From: Entonaema liquescens
Taxonomy: Eukaryota > Ascomycota > Sordariomycetes > Xylariales > Xylariaceae
Length of the DNA stretch: 64,000 nt
NCBI GenBank assembly: GCA_902805475.1
Contig: CADCSX010000008.1
Location: 1,922,001 to 1,986,000 of the forward strand
Direction of reading: 5' to 3'
In this document: positions 11,973 through 23,000 of the stretch, piece by piece
Layout of the letters: each line of letters starts with the position of its first letter
How positions within the stretch are numbered: position 1 is the first letter of the stretch
Notes under the pieces: generated by a model
The model's input: the letters and a program-made list of their open reading frames with translations, nothing else
Database searches by the model: none
What the model was told of the DNA's origin: nothing
Program-made: the position numbers and the translations under genes

Positions 11973-13059
11973 ATGGCACCTGAAGCTACCGGAGTGTCCA
12001 ACGCGGCACAAGCTCCCAAACCCTCCCGTTTCGACCCTTCCTTTACCCAGCATGTCATCGATACCATGGGCCCCAAGACCACCGAGAGGAACCGAGTTCT
12101 CCTATCGTCACTGATCCGACACATCCACGACTTCGCTCGAGAAACCGAGCTCACAATCGACGAATGGCTAGCCGGCGTCCGCTATATCAACGAAGTCGGC
12201 CGAGTTTACTCGGAGTCGAAACAGACGAGGAACGAGGCCCATCGATTGTCTGATATCCTCGGTCTCGAGACGTACGTATTCATTAGCCCGCCCGTGCAGT
12301 TTAGTCGTGCCGAAACTGTAAACTAACGCGGTAGTCGTAAACTAGGCTGGTCGATGAGATCGCGCACAAGATCATCTCCGAAACAGACGTGGACCCGACA
12401 TCATCAGCGATCCTAGGGCCATTCTGGTCGCCGAACGCGCCGTTCCGGGAGAACGGCGGCACCATCATCCAGGACCCGGCGCCCAACGGGCAGGTGGTGC
12501 TGATGCACGGGGTGATCAGCGACCTGGTGACGGGCAAGCCCATCCCCGGCGCCGTCTTCGACATCTGGCAGGCCTCGTCCAACGGCAAGTACGACTTCCA
12601 GGATCCAAACAACCAGACCCCGAATAACCTCCGCGGCAAGTTCCGCGCCGACGACAACGGCAAATATTGGTTCTATTGCTACTACCCCACCGCCTACTCC
12701 CTCCCTACAGACGGCCCCTCCTACCAGCTTCTTCAGATGATGGACCGCCACCCCATGCGGCCCGCGCATATCCACATCATGGTATGTTCTCTCCCTTTAT
12801 TTCCTCCCTCTTTTCTCTCTCTCTTTCTATCCGGTCCTCTCTAATCTCCCCGTAATAGGTCACACACCCAGAATACAAAGGCTGCACGACGCAGCTCTAC
12901 CCCAAAGACGACCCCTGGCTCTCGTCCGACACCGTCTTCGCCGTGAAAGACGACCTGGTCGTCAACTTCAAGCCCCTGGAAGGCGACGACAAGGCGAAGC
13001 TCGAGCTGGACTACAACGTCATCCTGGCCCCCAAGGACTACAAGGGCAAGCCTTTTTAA
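11973..13059 (+). CDS. intradiol ring-cleavage dioxygenase
   Basis: Fe(III) dioxygenase that opens a catecholic ring between the two hydroxyls. Three exons: 11973-12271, 12346-12781 and 12859-13059 (311 aa). The start is ATG 11973 (MAPEATG). Residues of about 30-115 match the catechol-dioxygenase N-terminal helical domain. The C-terminal beta domain holds all four expected iron ligands: Tyr182 (GKYDFQ), Tyr217 (TAYSLPTDGP) and His241/His243 (RPAHIHIM). The N-terminal domain is typical of the hydroxyquinol/catechol 1,2-dioxygenase group. However, the divergent neighbour acts on 3-carboxymuconate, the product of protocatechuate 3,4-cleavage, so protocatechuate is a plausible substrate. Family certain, substrate inferred from context only. 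There is no signal peptide, so it is probably cytosolic. Confidence 0.93.
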
Positions 13060-13631
13060 GAAAGCTTTTGCTCTCCCTTGGACGTTAATGTGATTTCTCC
13101 GAAATCTTATCAAAGCAAAGCCAACTTGCTAGATCTCGAAGACACACAAATTCTTGTTGATATTTTAGTATCTCAAATGTAGTTAAATCAAAGCGCTATG
13201 TTTTACGGGTGCGAGCTAAGAAGCTCGACCGGCACCAACTCCTACGAAGAAGGACGCTATCTTCCAGATCACCTTAGGGGCAACGACAGAGACACTCCGC
13301 TGTCACTACTCTAGTTCATGTACCTGGGCTGAGATATATAGGTATATATGTATAGGTAGTTTACCATCCTCGAGCTGCAGCCTACCGAGATAATAAGAAA
13401 CACTTACTACGGTCATTATTCTAGTACTTAGCTATCGGGTTGAATATATATCGTGAGGCCAAGAGATGAGAGGTACTAATACGTATTAATAATACGATAC
13501 CACTACTGCTACTATTAACTACTAAGAAAACGATAATCCCTACCCGTCCATCCCCTTACGTATTAAACCACAGTCCGAATTCATGGTTCGAACCAACGCC
13601 TGTGTAATCCTCGTTTCAATATCGATCAAGC
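13060..13631. other. convergent intergenic spacer
   Basis: Lies between the 3' ends of the dioxygenase and the Cys-rich gene. No coding sequence or clear RNA gene. Confidence 0.5.
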
Positions 13632-14999
13632 CTAGTTATACTTGGCCATTTCGGATTCTGCAATTTCCTTCGCGAGACAGAAGGCCATCCCCTCCAAGAT
13701 TCCCAGGCACATCTCCTCAGCTGAGCACGCTTCCGCAGTAGCCCATCTGCCGTCATGGGTGCAGGCCTCAACGGTTGTGTTGCCACGGGCGCACTGCTGC
13801 AAACCTGGCTCGCAGTCCTACGCCGAGACGGTTCGGTAAATGGGTTCGTCATCTAGTGCTACAACTTCGTCATAGTTGCACTTGACGCGGGTGTTGTAAA
13901 GCTGCTTGCAGCTGGGGCAAGGTCCAAAGTCCTGCCACTCGTGTTCCGAGGTACACGCCTCGACGCGGTCTCCGCTGCAGCGCACTTCACCACCGAAGCA
14001 CGGGTTGTCCTGAGATATACCGAGCTCAGGTGATCGTGGAGTCGGAGAGACTGGAGCGGACGTAGGAGCAACCGGAGCAGATGTCGGGGTAACTGGAGCT
14101 GAGGTAGGGGCGACTGGAGCCGATGTTGGGGCGACTGGGGATGATGTAGGGACGGCTGGAGCTGAGGTAGGAGCAACTGGAGCTGATGTAGGCGCCGGCG
14201 CATCTGTAGGTGTGCTGGTAGGCAATTGCCCATTATCGCAGAAGGGCTGGCCTTGAGGATCAGTAATACACTGGCCACACTGCTGGATACGCTGCCACGA
14301 AAGATCCGAACCGCAGAGGTCAAGCCAGCGGCCTTCGCAGCGCAGAGTACCTTCGATACATTGGGGTGGATGACTGGGCTCGGGAGGCATATCAACATAA
14401 GGCACACAAACTATGCTGCCAGATGAATCCTCAGCGCAATCCTCGCACTGCATCAAGTGGTGCCATTCGGCCTGGTCGTTGCAAATCTCCTCCCAGTGCC
14501 CATTACATCGGAGCTGATTCTCCTTACAGAAGGTCGGCGTGGGCTCGGGGTCCGGAAGGCGGGTGCTGGGGATGCAGTCGACGCCGCCGTCATGCCCACT
14601 AAGGCATTCGGCACATTCCTGCCATCGCTGCCACACGCCGAATCCGTCGCAAATCTCCTCCCAGTTTCCGTTGCAGCGAAGGTCAGCCTCCCTGCAATTA
14701 ATTTTGGAGGGCGAGAAGCCGCCGGAGACGTCGCGGTTCAAGTCAGTGCCCGAAGCGCAACCCTTTGACAACGATAGTCAGCGATTTATTTCTCGAGAAG
14801 ATAAAACAATGATACAGGTATGTGTCAGACGGGTTCATCTACCGCCTTGTTTAATAGTGACGTTCCGAATCAAGGATATACTCACAACTTCACCGGCTGT
14901 ACAGTGGACGGGGTTCTCCTGGGCCACGGGTAGAACAGCACCTAGCACTGAGGCGGATAGACCCAGGCCAACTACTGCGGCTTGGCTAAGACGTAGCAT
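13632..14999 (-). CDS. secreted multi-module cysteine-rich protein, in-frame TAG
   Basis: I do not recognise the family. Exon 1 (14999-14886) starts MLRLSQAAVVGLGLSASVLG, a signal peptide; exon 2 begins at 14762 after an AAAG acceptor. Three tandem modules follow with the pattern C-x4-LRC-x-G-x-W-x3-C-x5-W-x5-C-x2-C-x(n)-G-x3-C, then a Pro/Thr/Ser/Ala-rich linker, then a fourth module (CFGGEVRCSGDRVEAC). Frame stops at TAG 13820-13818. The same frame stays open for another 61 codons to TAG 13634-13632 and encodes a fifth module (CEPGLQQCARGNTTVEAC), so this tail looks coding. A 45-nt in-frame intron 13862-13818 (GTAGCA...GCGTAG) would bypass the stop and give 399 aa; without splicing the protein is 352 aa. 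Function is unknown; an extracellular or cell-wall role is inferred from the signal peptide and disulfide-rich modules. Confidence 0.75.
14042..14202 (-). repeat. in-gene 21-bp tandem repeat, Pro/Thr/Ser linker
   Basis: About eight degenerate 21-bp units encode PTSAPVA-type heptads between modules 3 and 4 of the Cys-rich protein. It is probably an extended O-glycosylated spacer, and its copy number may vary between strains. Confidence 0.85.
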
Positions 15000-17728
15000 G
15001 TTGAATGGATGTGATTTCTGTTGAACGATGTGAGATGAGTAACTGAATAAGTGAATGTCTATGGTATAATGGACAAGTTCCTGGACTCAAGAATAAGAAT
15101 GGGAGACGACACACCTAAAAATACGAATGAAGCAAAGCTATTTGTGTAGCTAATCTATTTGTCTTTGCCAGATCACTTGGCTGGTAAAGAAAGATGAAGA
15201 TTTTTGATGATCTGGGGGAGTCTGGGTTTGTGTCGAGAGGAGGGGGGAGCAGAGCCTTTTTGTAATGCAAGCATGGACTGAGATACAGCTTCTCTGGTCT
15301 ATTCTACCTAGGTTCGTGGCAAGAGCCTCCCCCCTTATTGTTGCAAGTGTTGGGACTAACGCCTGAAGTTTATCGCTATTGATGCCAGTTATGGTAAGGA
15401 GCGGCCTCGGGATATCAGCATCGGCCTTCTCTTCGAAACATTCAAGCCATCTAAGCAACAGCGGACCTTTTGCACACTTACCTTACCCGCTTTCCTAACC
15501 CAAGTATACTCAACTTGTTGGCAAGAACATTTTAACAAAATGCCTCTCATTTATTTGCCGGGGGTTATAGAATGTTGCCAACATAAATAGATACCTATAT
15601 ATGATCGTCACAGCTAGATCTTATGATGTTACGCACTTACCATAGCCTTAGGTACGATACCTCCCTAGGTACATAGTGAACTGTATGCGAGTCAATATTG
15701 ACTTACATGTTGAGGCAACCATGGTAGAATATTCGACTAGGTGATTACCTACCTGACGCTAAGGCGAAGTTTATAAGCGATCTCCGGTATCTCTTTTCCT
15801 TCCCGGCGTATCAAGGGATAAGTGGGTTCGAAAAAGTTATTATTCCGCCGTCCATGCGGGAGGCCGTAGCCGGGCCGATTCAAAACATCGTGCAAATGCA
15901 TGTATCAGAACACAGGTAAGGCCGTTTCGAAAACCGCAAAGCCACAGCTGCTTGCATCGTCGAGAAGTTTAACGGCTGGATCTCGGCATCATGTCGATAC
16001 AGCCTCGAACATGGTATGACCTCAAGAACCTCAACATCGTTACTAAAAGGCTTTTAGGACCTAGGCTGTGTGCTGATATGAAACGGCGAAAGTCGGGCTT
16101 ACTTCTAACAGAGGTAGCTAGCTATAGGATCTGTATAGCATCTAACTAGATGCTATACGGATTGGCTTGCGAGTAGTGAGTCATATGATGCTATAGAGGG
16201 GACCGGCGTTTAAGAGTGGTATAAGCACGTTTCCTATAGTTATCATGTAGAGATGTTTCTAGAAATGGTAAATGGCAAATGGTATATGTTATATTATATT
16301 AGGCGTTGTTGAAATAACCGATACCAGATTATGCTCACCTTAAACTTGGACGTGGTAATACAAACCTTTGATTGATGGTATATGATATATGATATATGAT
16401 ATTAGGTATCACTAAATATTCAGCTTGCATATGCCCGCCTATGGAATTACCAGCGTTGATCCTATAGGGCCAAATATTGACGTATGCTGTTCGATATTCT
16501 CCGTGGCCGTACGTGTTCCGCTATTGGTAACCGTTGTCCCGGGACCCTCTATTAATATAAGCAGATAGCCCCTCGCTGCTACATCAACATGTGCGATCAA
16601 GTCTTTTCTATTATGAGTATTGGACGCCACTTGATGATGCGAATGGTTACTTTGTGAGAGAGTCTGGATAACTGATATCGGCTATTAGCCAAGAGATACC
16701 GACGTCGTCTGCCTTGATTCTCTGGCTTATGTCTATGGAACTTGGGACTTGGCGATGTCGTTGGGTTGTCTTATGATCTCTTAGTTGACCCTTGGCGCTT
16801 CGCATGAAGATACTTGGCTGTGGGTTTAGTTTATCTACTAAGCTGAGATGGAGATTTCTGGCAACTTCTGGCAACTTCTGGCGGTGTATTTAAATTCATA
16901 ACCCATAGAATTACCTTCTAATACAGTGACCACCCCAAAGTATGTATTATATGGGTATGAATAATATTTCAAGTATGTCACGAAATTACGTGGTTATATG
17001 TATGCATTTATTTGTTACTCCATGGAATGAAGATATTTAGTTTACTAACTTTCATGATTGTTTGTTTGATAAGAAATATTTTATAAGTCAGGCGTCCCTA
17101 ACGTGATAGTTATCCCCCGCATGTTCAGCTGTCATTCCGGCGTCTTTAGTTCCCCCCCAAACACCCCCAAACCCCCAAACCTTGCTGTACTAGCGTCATA
17201 TCCCCGCTAATCAATTGGTGATCTCTTTCGTCACAAGCTCTAGACATAGTAATACAGACAGGTAGGGCTACCCTGAGGCTACCTATCTGGTTGCGAGATA
17301 CTGGCTACAGGGGACTAGACCGGAGCAAGGGTTGGGTATCCCGCCAAGGGTCTCCCCTTGTTGATGGTCCTTGTTAAAGCCCTTGTTTAAGACCTCGATG
17401 ATCACCTCATCCTAATCTATCATTCTAATCTATCATCCTTCCCGACCTCTTTTTCTCCAACTCCTTTGTTTTGAAAAAGTAATTCTATCCTCGAATTCTT
17501 TATTATAGTTATTCATACTTACTATTATTCATACTTACTAGTAAATACTTACTCGCCCAGGTACATTTTTTTACGGACGCGTTTCCGTCTCTGCTGTAAT
17601 TATTTACTTGTGCTGTTTGTTACTTACCGCTTGCTGCTTCGGCAGCTTGCTGATCTCACCCATTCCGATTCCGCTTCCGAAATTTTCAGTCGCGCGTGGA
17701 CTGAACGGCCAATTATCGTGAGCAGACT
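15000..17728. other. 2.7-kb intergenic region
   Basis: Contains the promoter of the Cys-rich gene on the left and the antiporter upstream region on the right. Short ATATGATATATG-like repeats lie near 16376-16402. C-rich runs occur at 17152-17181. CT-rich leader sequence lies at about 17400-17728. Frames here are short with no recognisable product. Confidence 0.5.
17152..17181 (-). other. G-quadruplex-capable run upstream of antiporter
   Basis: The plus strand has C7, C5 and C5 runs separated by AAACA and AAA. The minus strand is therefore a run of G tracts able to form a quadruplex if the G7 splits in two. It lies about 550 bp before the antiporter ATG. Confidence 0.4.
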
Positions 17729-20540
17729 ATGGCTTCTTTAACCGCGACCGTGACGACGACCTTGTTGTCAACCGTCACAAAAACTGCTGCTGCCGCTGCT
17801 ACAAGCACAGCTGGTCCTCCCCCTCAGGGAGGTATATTGGAAGGTGTCTTACCTAATACCTATATCGCTTCGAATCCTATCCAGTTGTTTATCATTCAGG
17901 CTGGTATCATCATTATACTATGCCGTCTTCTGCACTACCCGTTGTCTTTCTTCGGCCAACCTCGTGTCATTGCCGAAGTCATCGGTGGTATCCTCCTTGG
18001 TCCCTCGGTTCTGGCTCGGATTCCCGGCTTCAAAAACGCCATTTTCCCCGCGGAGTCTATGCCGGTTTTAAACAATGCCGCTAATCTCGGTCTCATATTG
18101 TTCCTTTTCCTCATCGGCCTTGAAGTAGATATCCGCATGTTTACTTCCAACTGGCGCGTTGCTTTGAGTGTTGGTCTGGCTGGTATGCTTTTACCCTTTG
18201 GCTTAGGTTGTGCCATTGCCTGGGGATTGTATAATCAGTTCCATAATGACGGAAATACTGTAGACATCAACTTCGGTGTCTATGCCCTTTTTATTGGTAC
18301 TGCTTTGGCTATTACCGCTTTTCCGGTTTTGTGTCGTATCCTGTCGGAGCTCAATATGCTCGGTACCCCTGTGGGTGTCACGGTCCTTGCCGCTGGTGTT
18401 GGTAATGATGTTGTCGGCTGGATTTTGCTCGCGCTTTGTGTCGCATTGGTAAACAACGGTTCTGGTCTAACCGCGCTTTGGGTCCTCCTCGTTGCTGTTG
18501 GCTGGGTTCTGTTCTTAGTCTTTGCTATCAGACCGGTCTTTCACTGGGCCTTGAGAAAAACTGGTAGTATACAAAACGGCCCAACTCAAGGCATGATTGC
18601 TGCGACCGTCTTGTTAGTGCTAACCTCATCCTGGTTTACCAGTAAGTGATCTTCTCAACCCCCCTATTCTGGATTGACGCGCCTAACGTTTCTAGGTATA
18701 ATTGGTGTACATGCTATTTTTGGTGCTTTCTTGGTCGGGCTGATTTGCCCCCACGACGGCGGTTTCGCTATTCATGTGACCGAGAAGATTGAAGATTTGG
18801 TCACAGTTCTCCTTTTGCCCCTTTACTTTGCCTTGTCTGGATTAAGCACGGATCTCGGCCTCTTGAACGATGGTATCACTTGGGGTTACGTTATTGGTGT
18901 TATTGTAGTTGCTTTCTCCGGCAAAATCATTGGTGGCACACTCGCGGCCAAGGCGATGAAACTCGTCTGGAGAGAGTTTCTCAATAGGCGTGCTGATGAG
19001 CTGTAAGGGTTTGGTAGAGCTTATCGTGCTGGTAAGCCGTATAGATCAATATAATCGACTGACGCGAATACTAACGGGAACATAGAATATTGGCCTCCAG
19101 GCACGGATCTTGTCGCAGAAGACGTTCACCATTTTTGTCGTCATGGCTCTTGTTACAACTGTTTCTACCACCCCCCTTACGAAGTGGCTTTATCCTCCAT
19201 GGTACCAGAAGAAGCTCGAGCAGTGGAAACGCGGCGAGATCGATTGGGATGGTAATCCGCTCGAGCCAAAGGATTCAAATCAATCCGACTCTGTTTCTTC
19301 TCACTTACAAGAATTTAAACTTCGCCGCCTCCTAATTTACCTTCGCCTAGACAGTCTCCCAAGCCTCTTTACGTTCATATCTCTCCTAGGCGATGAAAAA
19401 GTTACCCCGAGTTCCGAGGAAGTAGTAAAATCTGATGCTGGTGATGATGTCGTCAATGCTCCGACTCCGATTATTCGTAAACGGCCCCTCGAAGTTCACG
19501 CTCTACGCATGCTTGAGCTTACCGAGCGTACTTCGTCCGTTATGAAGGTTGCTGAAAGCGATGAGTATTCTCGACGCGACCCAGTGGTAAACGCATTCCG
19601 AACATTTTCTCGATTACATGACGTGGCAATATCAGGTAGTGTAGTCATCACACCTGAGGACTCTTACGCTCAGACAGTCGTTGCACAAGCTTCAGATCGA
19701 GAATCCGATTTCGTCTTAATTCCTTGGGGCGAGACTGGCAGTAATAAGGAGGATCAATCAATTCCGTTCAGGGTTTCATCACAAGACAGGTTTTCCGAGA
19801 GGTCCCACCTAGAATTCGTTCAGGCGACGTTAGCAAATGCTGTTTGTAGCACGGGAATTTTTATTGGCAACGTAGGCAGCGGGGTTTCGTCCGTCGATAG
19901 GCCGGCTCTTCCTCGAACCATTAGCAATGTTTCGATGCGCAGCCATAGGGAGTCCGCCCTTCTTCCTATCGCGGATAAGTCGCTCAACATTTTCTTCCCC
20001 TATCTTGGTGGCGTCGATGACCGTTTTACGTTGCGCTTTGTCCTCCACCTCGCTAAGAATCCGCTCATCTCGGTTACGATCGCTCATTTAAACTGCGTTG
20101 AAGGCGACGATGAGATTGTACCTGTCTTAGAGGGAAACCTGGAGCCAAGTTCGCCAACCTCTATCTCTAAGAACGCTATCAGCACTGAAATAACGGCACA
20201 AGATACTTCCCTCCTAGCCGTATTGCAATCCAATATTTCGTCCGAACTGGCTAGTCGTGTAACGTTTACTAAGGTCTCAGTCACCTCCAGTTCAGCAGTC
20301 AAACAGGCAACGGAGCTGGCGAAAGAGACGGTCGGAAAGAACCCGCGTAACGCAGGTGACATCGTCGTCGTGGGACGAAGACACCCTCGACTTCCCGCTG
20401 CTGTAAGGGCATTAGACCAAAGCAACACGGAGTACGATATGCAGAAGACGATAGGTGTTTTCGGACAGGCCATGGCGATGAGCGACGTTAAGGCAAGCGT
20501 GCTCGTCATCCAAGCCGCCGGCTCAGGACTCGCGCAGTGA
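17729..20540 (+). CDS. K+/H+ antiporter of the Kha1 (CPA2) type, apparent frameshift
   Basis: Membrane cation/proton exchanger with an N-terminal Na/H-exchanger domain of about 12 hydrophobic helices and a long cytosolic C-terminal domain, as in yeast Kha1. Exons are 17729-18641, 18696-19031 and 19086-20540. Landmarks are the FGQPRVIAEVIGGILLGPSVL helix, LNIGL across the second junction, and TPLTKWLYPPWYQKK at the end of the transport domain. Exon 2 reads KLVWRE and then goes out of frame into a stop at 19004-19006. Two bases on, the frame gives SFSIGVLMSCKGLVELIVL, the conserved helix, and it then splices in phase to exon 3. The break is at the AGAGAG run 18971-18976, where one more AG would restore a protein of about 901 aa. 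Either the sequence has a 2-nt error or the gene is a very recent pseudogene; nothing else is decayed. Confidence 0.9.
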
Positions 20541-23000
20541 TTATGTTTGGTCGAATATAGGCGTCTGGAGAAATTAGGTCGGGAACAGGGTTTCTGATGG
20601 GACTATTTGTTCTCATATGCAATGGTCTAGTCACGAAAGGGATTTGGGACAATCTACGGTAGTCATGTTGAGAATGGGATTGAGTTAATGAACATGATAT
20701 CTTACATACTATATATACCACATAAGCAGGCTGAGCGGACTACCGTTTACACCTCGCGTGCATTTATTGAATCAATCATACTATTTACTACTAGCTAAAC
20801 TGGGCTGGCTTCGTCTATAAAACTCTATTGTTTCCTGGCTTCATACAGCACATCGCAGTAATATAGCCATGCACTAATCAATGGATACTTCATGTGTGAT
20901 ATAGAATGCTGCCAGAGCTAAGTAGCAATAAGCCCTAGAAGAGCGGTATCCCGTCTAGCTGTTCTTTAGCCGGGTCCTGAGCGATCGACGACGCTGTCAG
21001 CATCATCATCATCAGCCCTATCCCTTCCACCGGATCCAAGGCGCACTCATAGCCTATAGCCCTATGGTATGATGGCCTATGCCCTAGCGGGGTTAGAGTT
21101 CTTACGTGTATACCATACGAGAAAACTGATGCGTTGACCCGGGAATATGGGACCGTGGCGTTGACTTGCTTCTTCTTCTTTTTCTTCTTCCGCCCCTTTT
21201 CTTTTGACCTATGTGTTCTTTCTTACCGCTCTGCCGACTTGTTCTTTAGCGGTCAGATCATCGCGAGACGGGACTGCGGGACTGCCCGTGCCTGCGCGGG
21301 CTTTGCGTACCTATTTTGTGGTCCCCGTTCCGCAAGCAAGGCGCTTCGGGGACGTTCACGAGCTGGAACTAGGACTGCGGGTACTTATCTTGTAAATATA
21401 GTAACTACCTTAGCTACGTACAGGATACGATGGCGATGCCCGAATCAGCCCCCCCCCCCCCCATTGAAGGCCGACGCAATGACATCATTACTTTTTGTTG
21501 TTGTTGTTGTTATTGTTGTTACTGTTTGTTATGTTCATTTCACATAGGTGTGCATAAGGCGATTGTTCTGTTCGTATTTTTCGTCCTTCACTACGGCGTA
21601 TCTGCATACGTACCTACGTACGTAGACCGTGGTGTATCTCTAACCTCACCCCTTATTTTTTATTTTTATTTTTTTTTTGTTATGTTATGGACACTGTGAT
21701 TAAAGCTTTGCGATCCATAGCATAATTGTCCTATTCCTATTGCGAGTTGCGAGCAACTCACTGGTGGAGATCACTTCACTACTTGTTAGCCCCCCCGGCC
21801 GTCGTCGACCAACAGCGGTTTTCCGGTAAACCGCCCTAGCGAAAAAAAAGCGAACGGGGCAAATCCTACGGGATTGGAAGAGGGGGAGACAGCCCCAAGG
21901 AAATGCAATCTTTAATTCATGATAACATAATTAGTAGAAGAAGAAGAAAGGGGACCACATCATATCGTAACCACGGCCAAGGGCCAGTGCCAGTCGTAAT
22001 TGGGGCCTTGTCGGCACCGAGGCATCCGAAAGGATACGGGCATAATAATGTTGTTTGAGAGTGAGTGAGTGAGTGCTAGGTTAGGTTAGTTACAGTAAAA
22101 AAAAAAAAAAAACTACACGCCCCCCAGGTTTTCCCGTACGAAGAAAAGAGGCACGGGCGTCCGGTATTCACATAGGGACCAACCTAGCGAAAATCCCCGA
22201 CCCATCCCATCCCATTCGCCGACCTCGTGACGCCGAGGATCGAATAGACTCTTATGCGCTGCTCGTGCGCCCGAACCGAAACCATGGCGCGCAAGTGTGC
22301 GTATGCGCGTGCGCATGAACAAAAAAAGTTGAGAGATGATGGCCCGTGTTCCATGGGAGGTGATTTGCTAATCCCATCCGAACGCTAACATGAGCTATTC
22401 TCACTAGAGGATAGGTAGCCAAGGCGAAGGGGTAGAGAGAGAGAGGGGGGAAGAAAGGCTCACGCTAAAAGGCAACCATGGGCTGGCTATTCATAGCAAA
22501 GTGTCTAAAATATGCAAATGCAAAGCCAATATAGTGTAGAAGCAGCGAAGTGATACCGAGAATAGGACAGAAACAGAAATCGCCACGAGGCCTTAGGGTT
22601 CTGGATCTGGACCTGGAACTAACAAGAGAAGGCTGAAACACATAAATGCATTCATCGTCTAGCAAACAGAATAGCTTGGCTTGGCTTGGCTTGGCTTGGC
22701 TTACTATTTCATTGCCCGTTATTTATATCAAGTACATATTTACATATACCTACATTACTTGCCTAACCCAGCATGCTGGAATTGCTGTTGCCTAGTAAGA
22801 AGGAAGAGGAATAATGAGAGGATTCAAGCCTTTGCGATGTGTAGACACCAAAAAGACAAAGCCATCCATCATACATCATATATGGGCCGCTATGCTCTAG
22901 TAATTTCGAGGATGCCAATAGGCAGCCGTTAAGCTGTTTACCTACTTACTATGCTTCCCGGTGTTTCCATCTATATGAGGGAGTAGTATTGTACTGTAAG
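20541..23000. other. intergenic, left part of gene-poor stretch
   Basis: Holds T-rich and GTT microsatellites (about 21167-21200, 21495-21535, 21655-21680), a poly-A run at about 22097-22112 and a TTGGC minisatellite. The reading frames here are low-complexity and I do not call any. Confidence 0.5.
22676..22702 (+). repeat. (TTGGC)5 tandem repeat
   Basis: Five perfect 5-bp units, directly visible. Confidence 0.9.

Noticed and set aside
13580..13605. GGTTCGAACC near 13584
   Set aside because: Short palindrome only, with no flanking tRNA arms.
17152..17181. Internal telomere remnant
   Set aside because: The C-run spacing does not match the CCCTAA unit of filamentous fungi.
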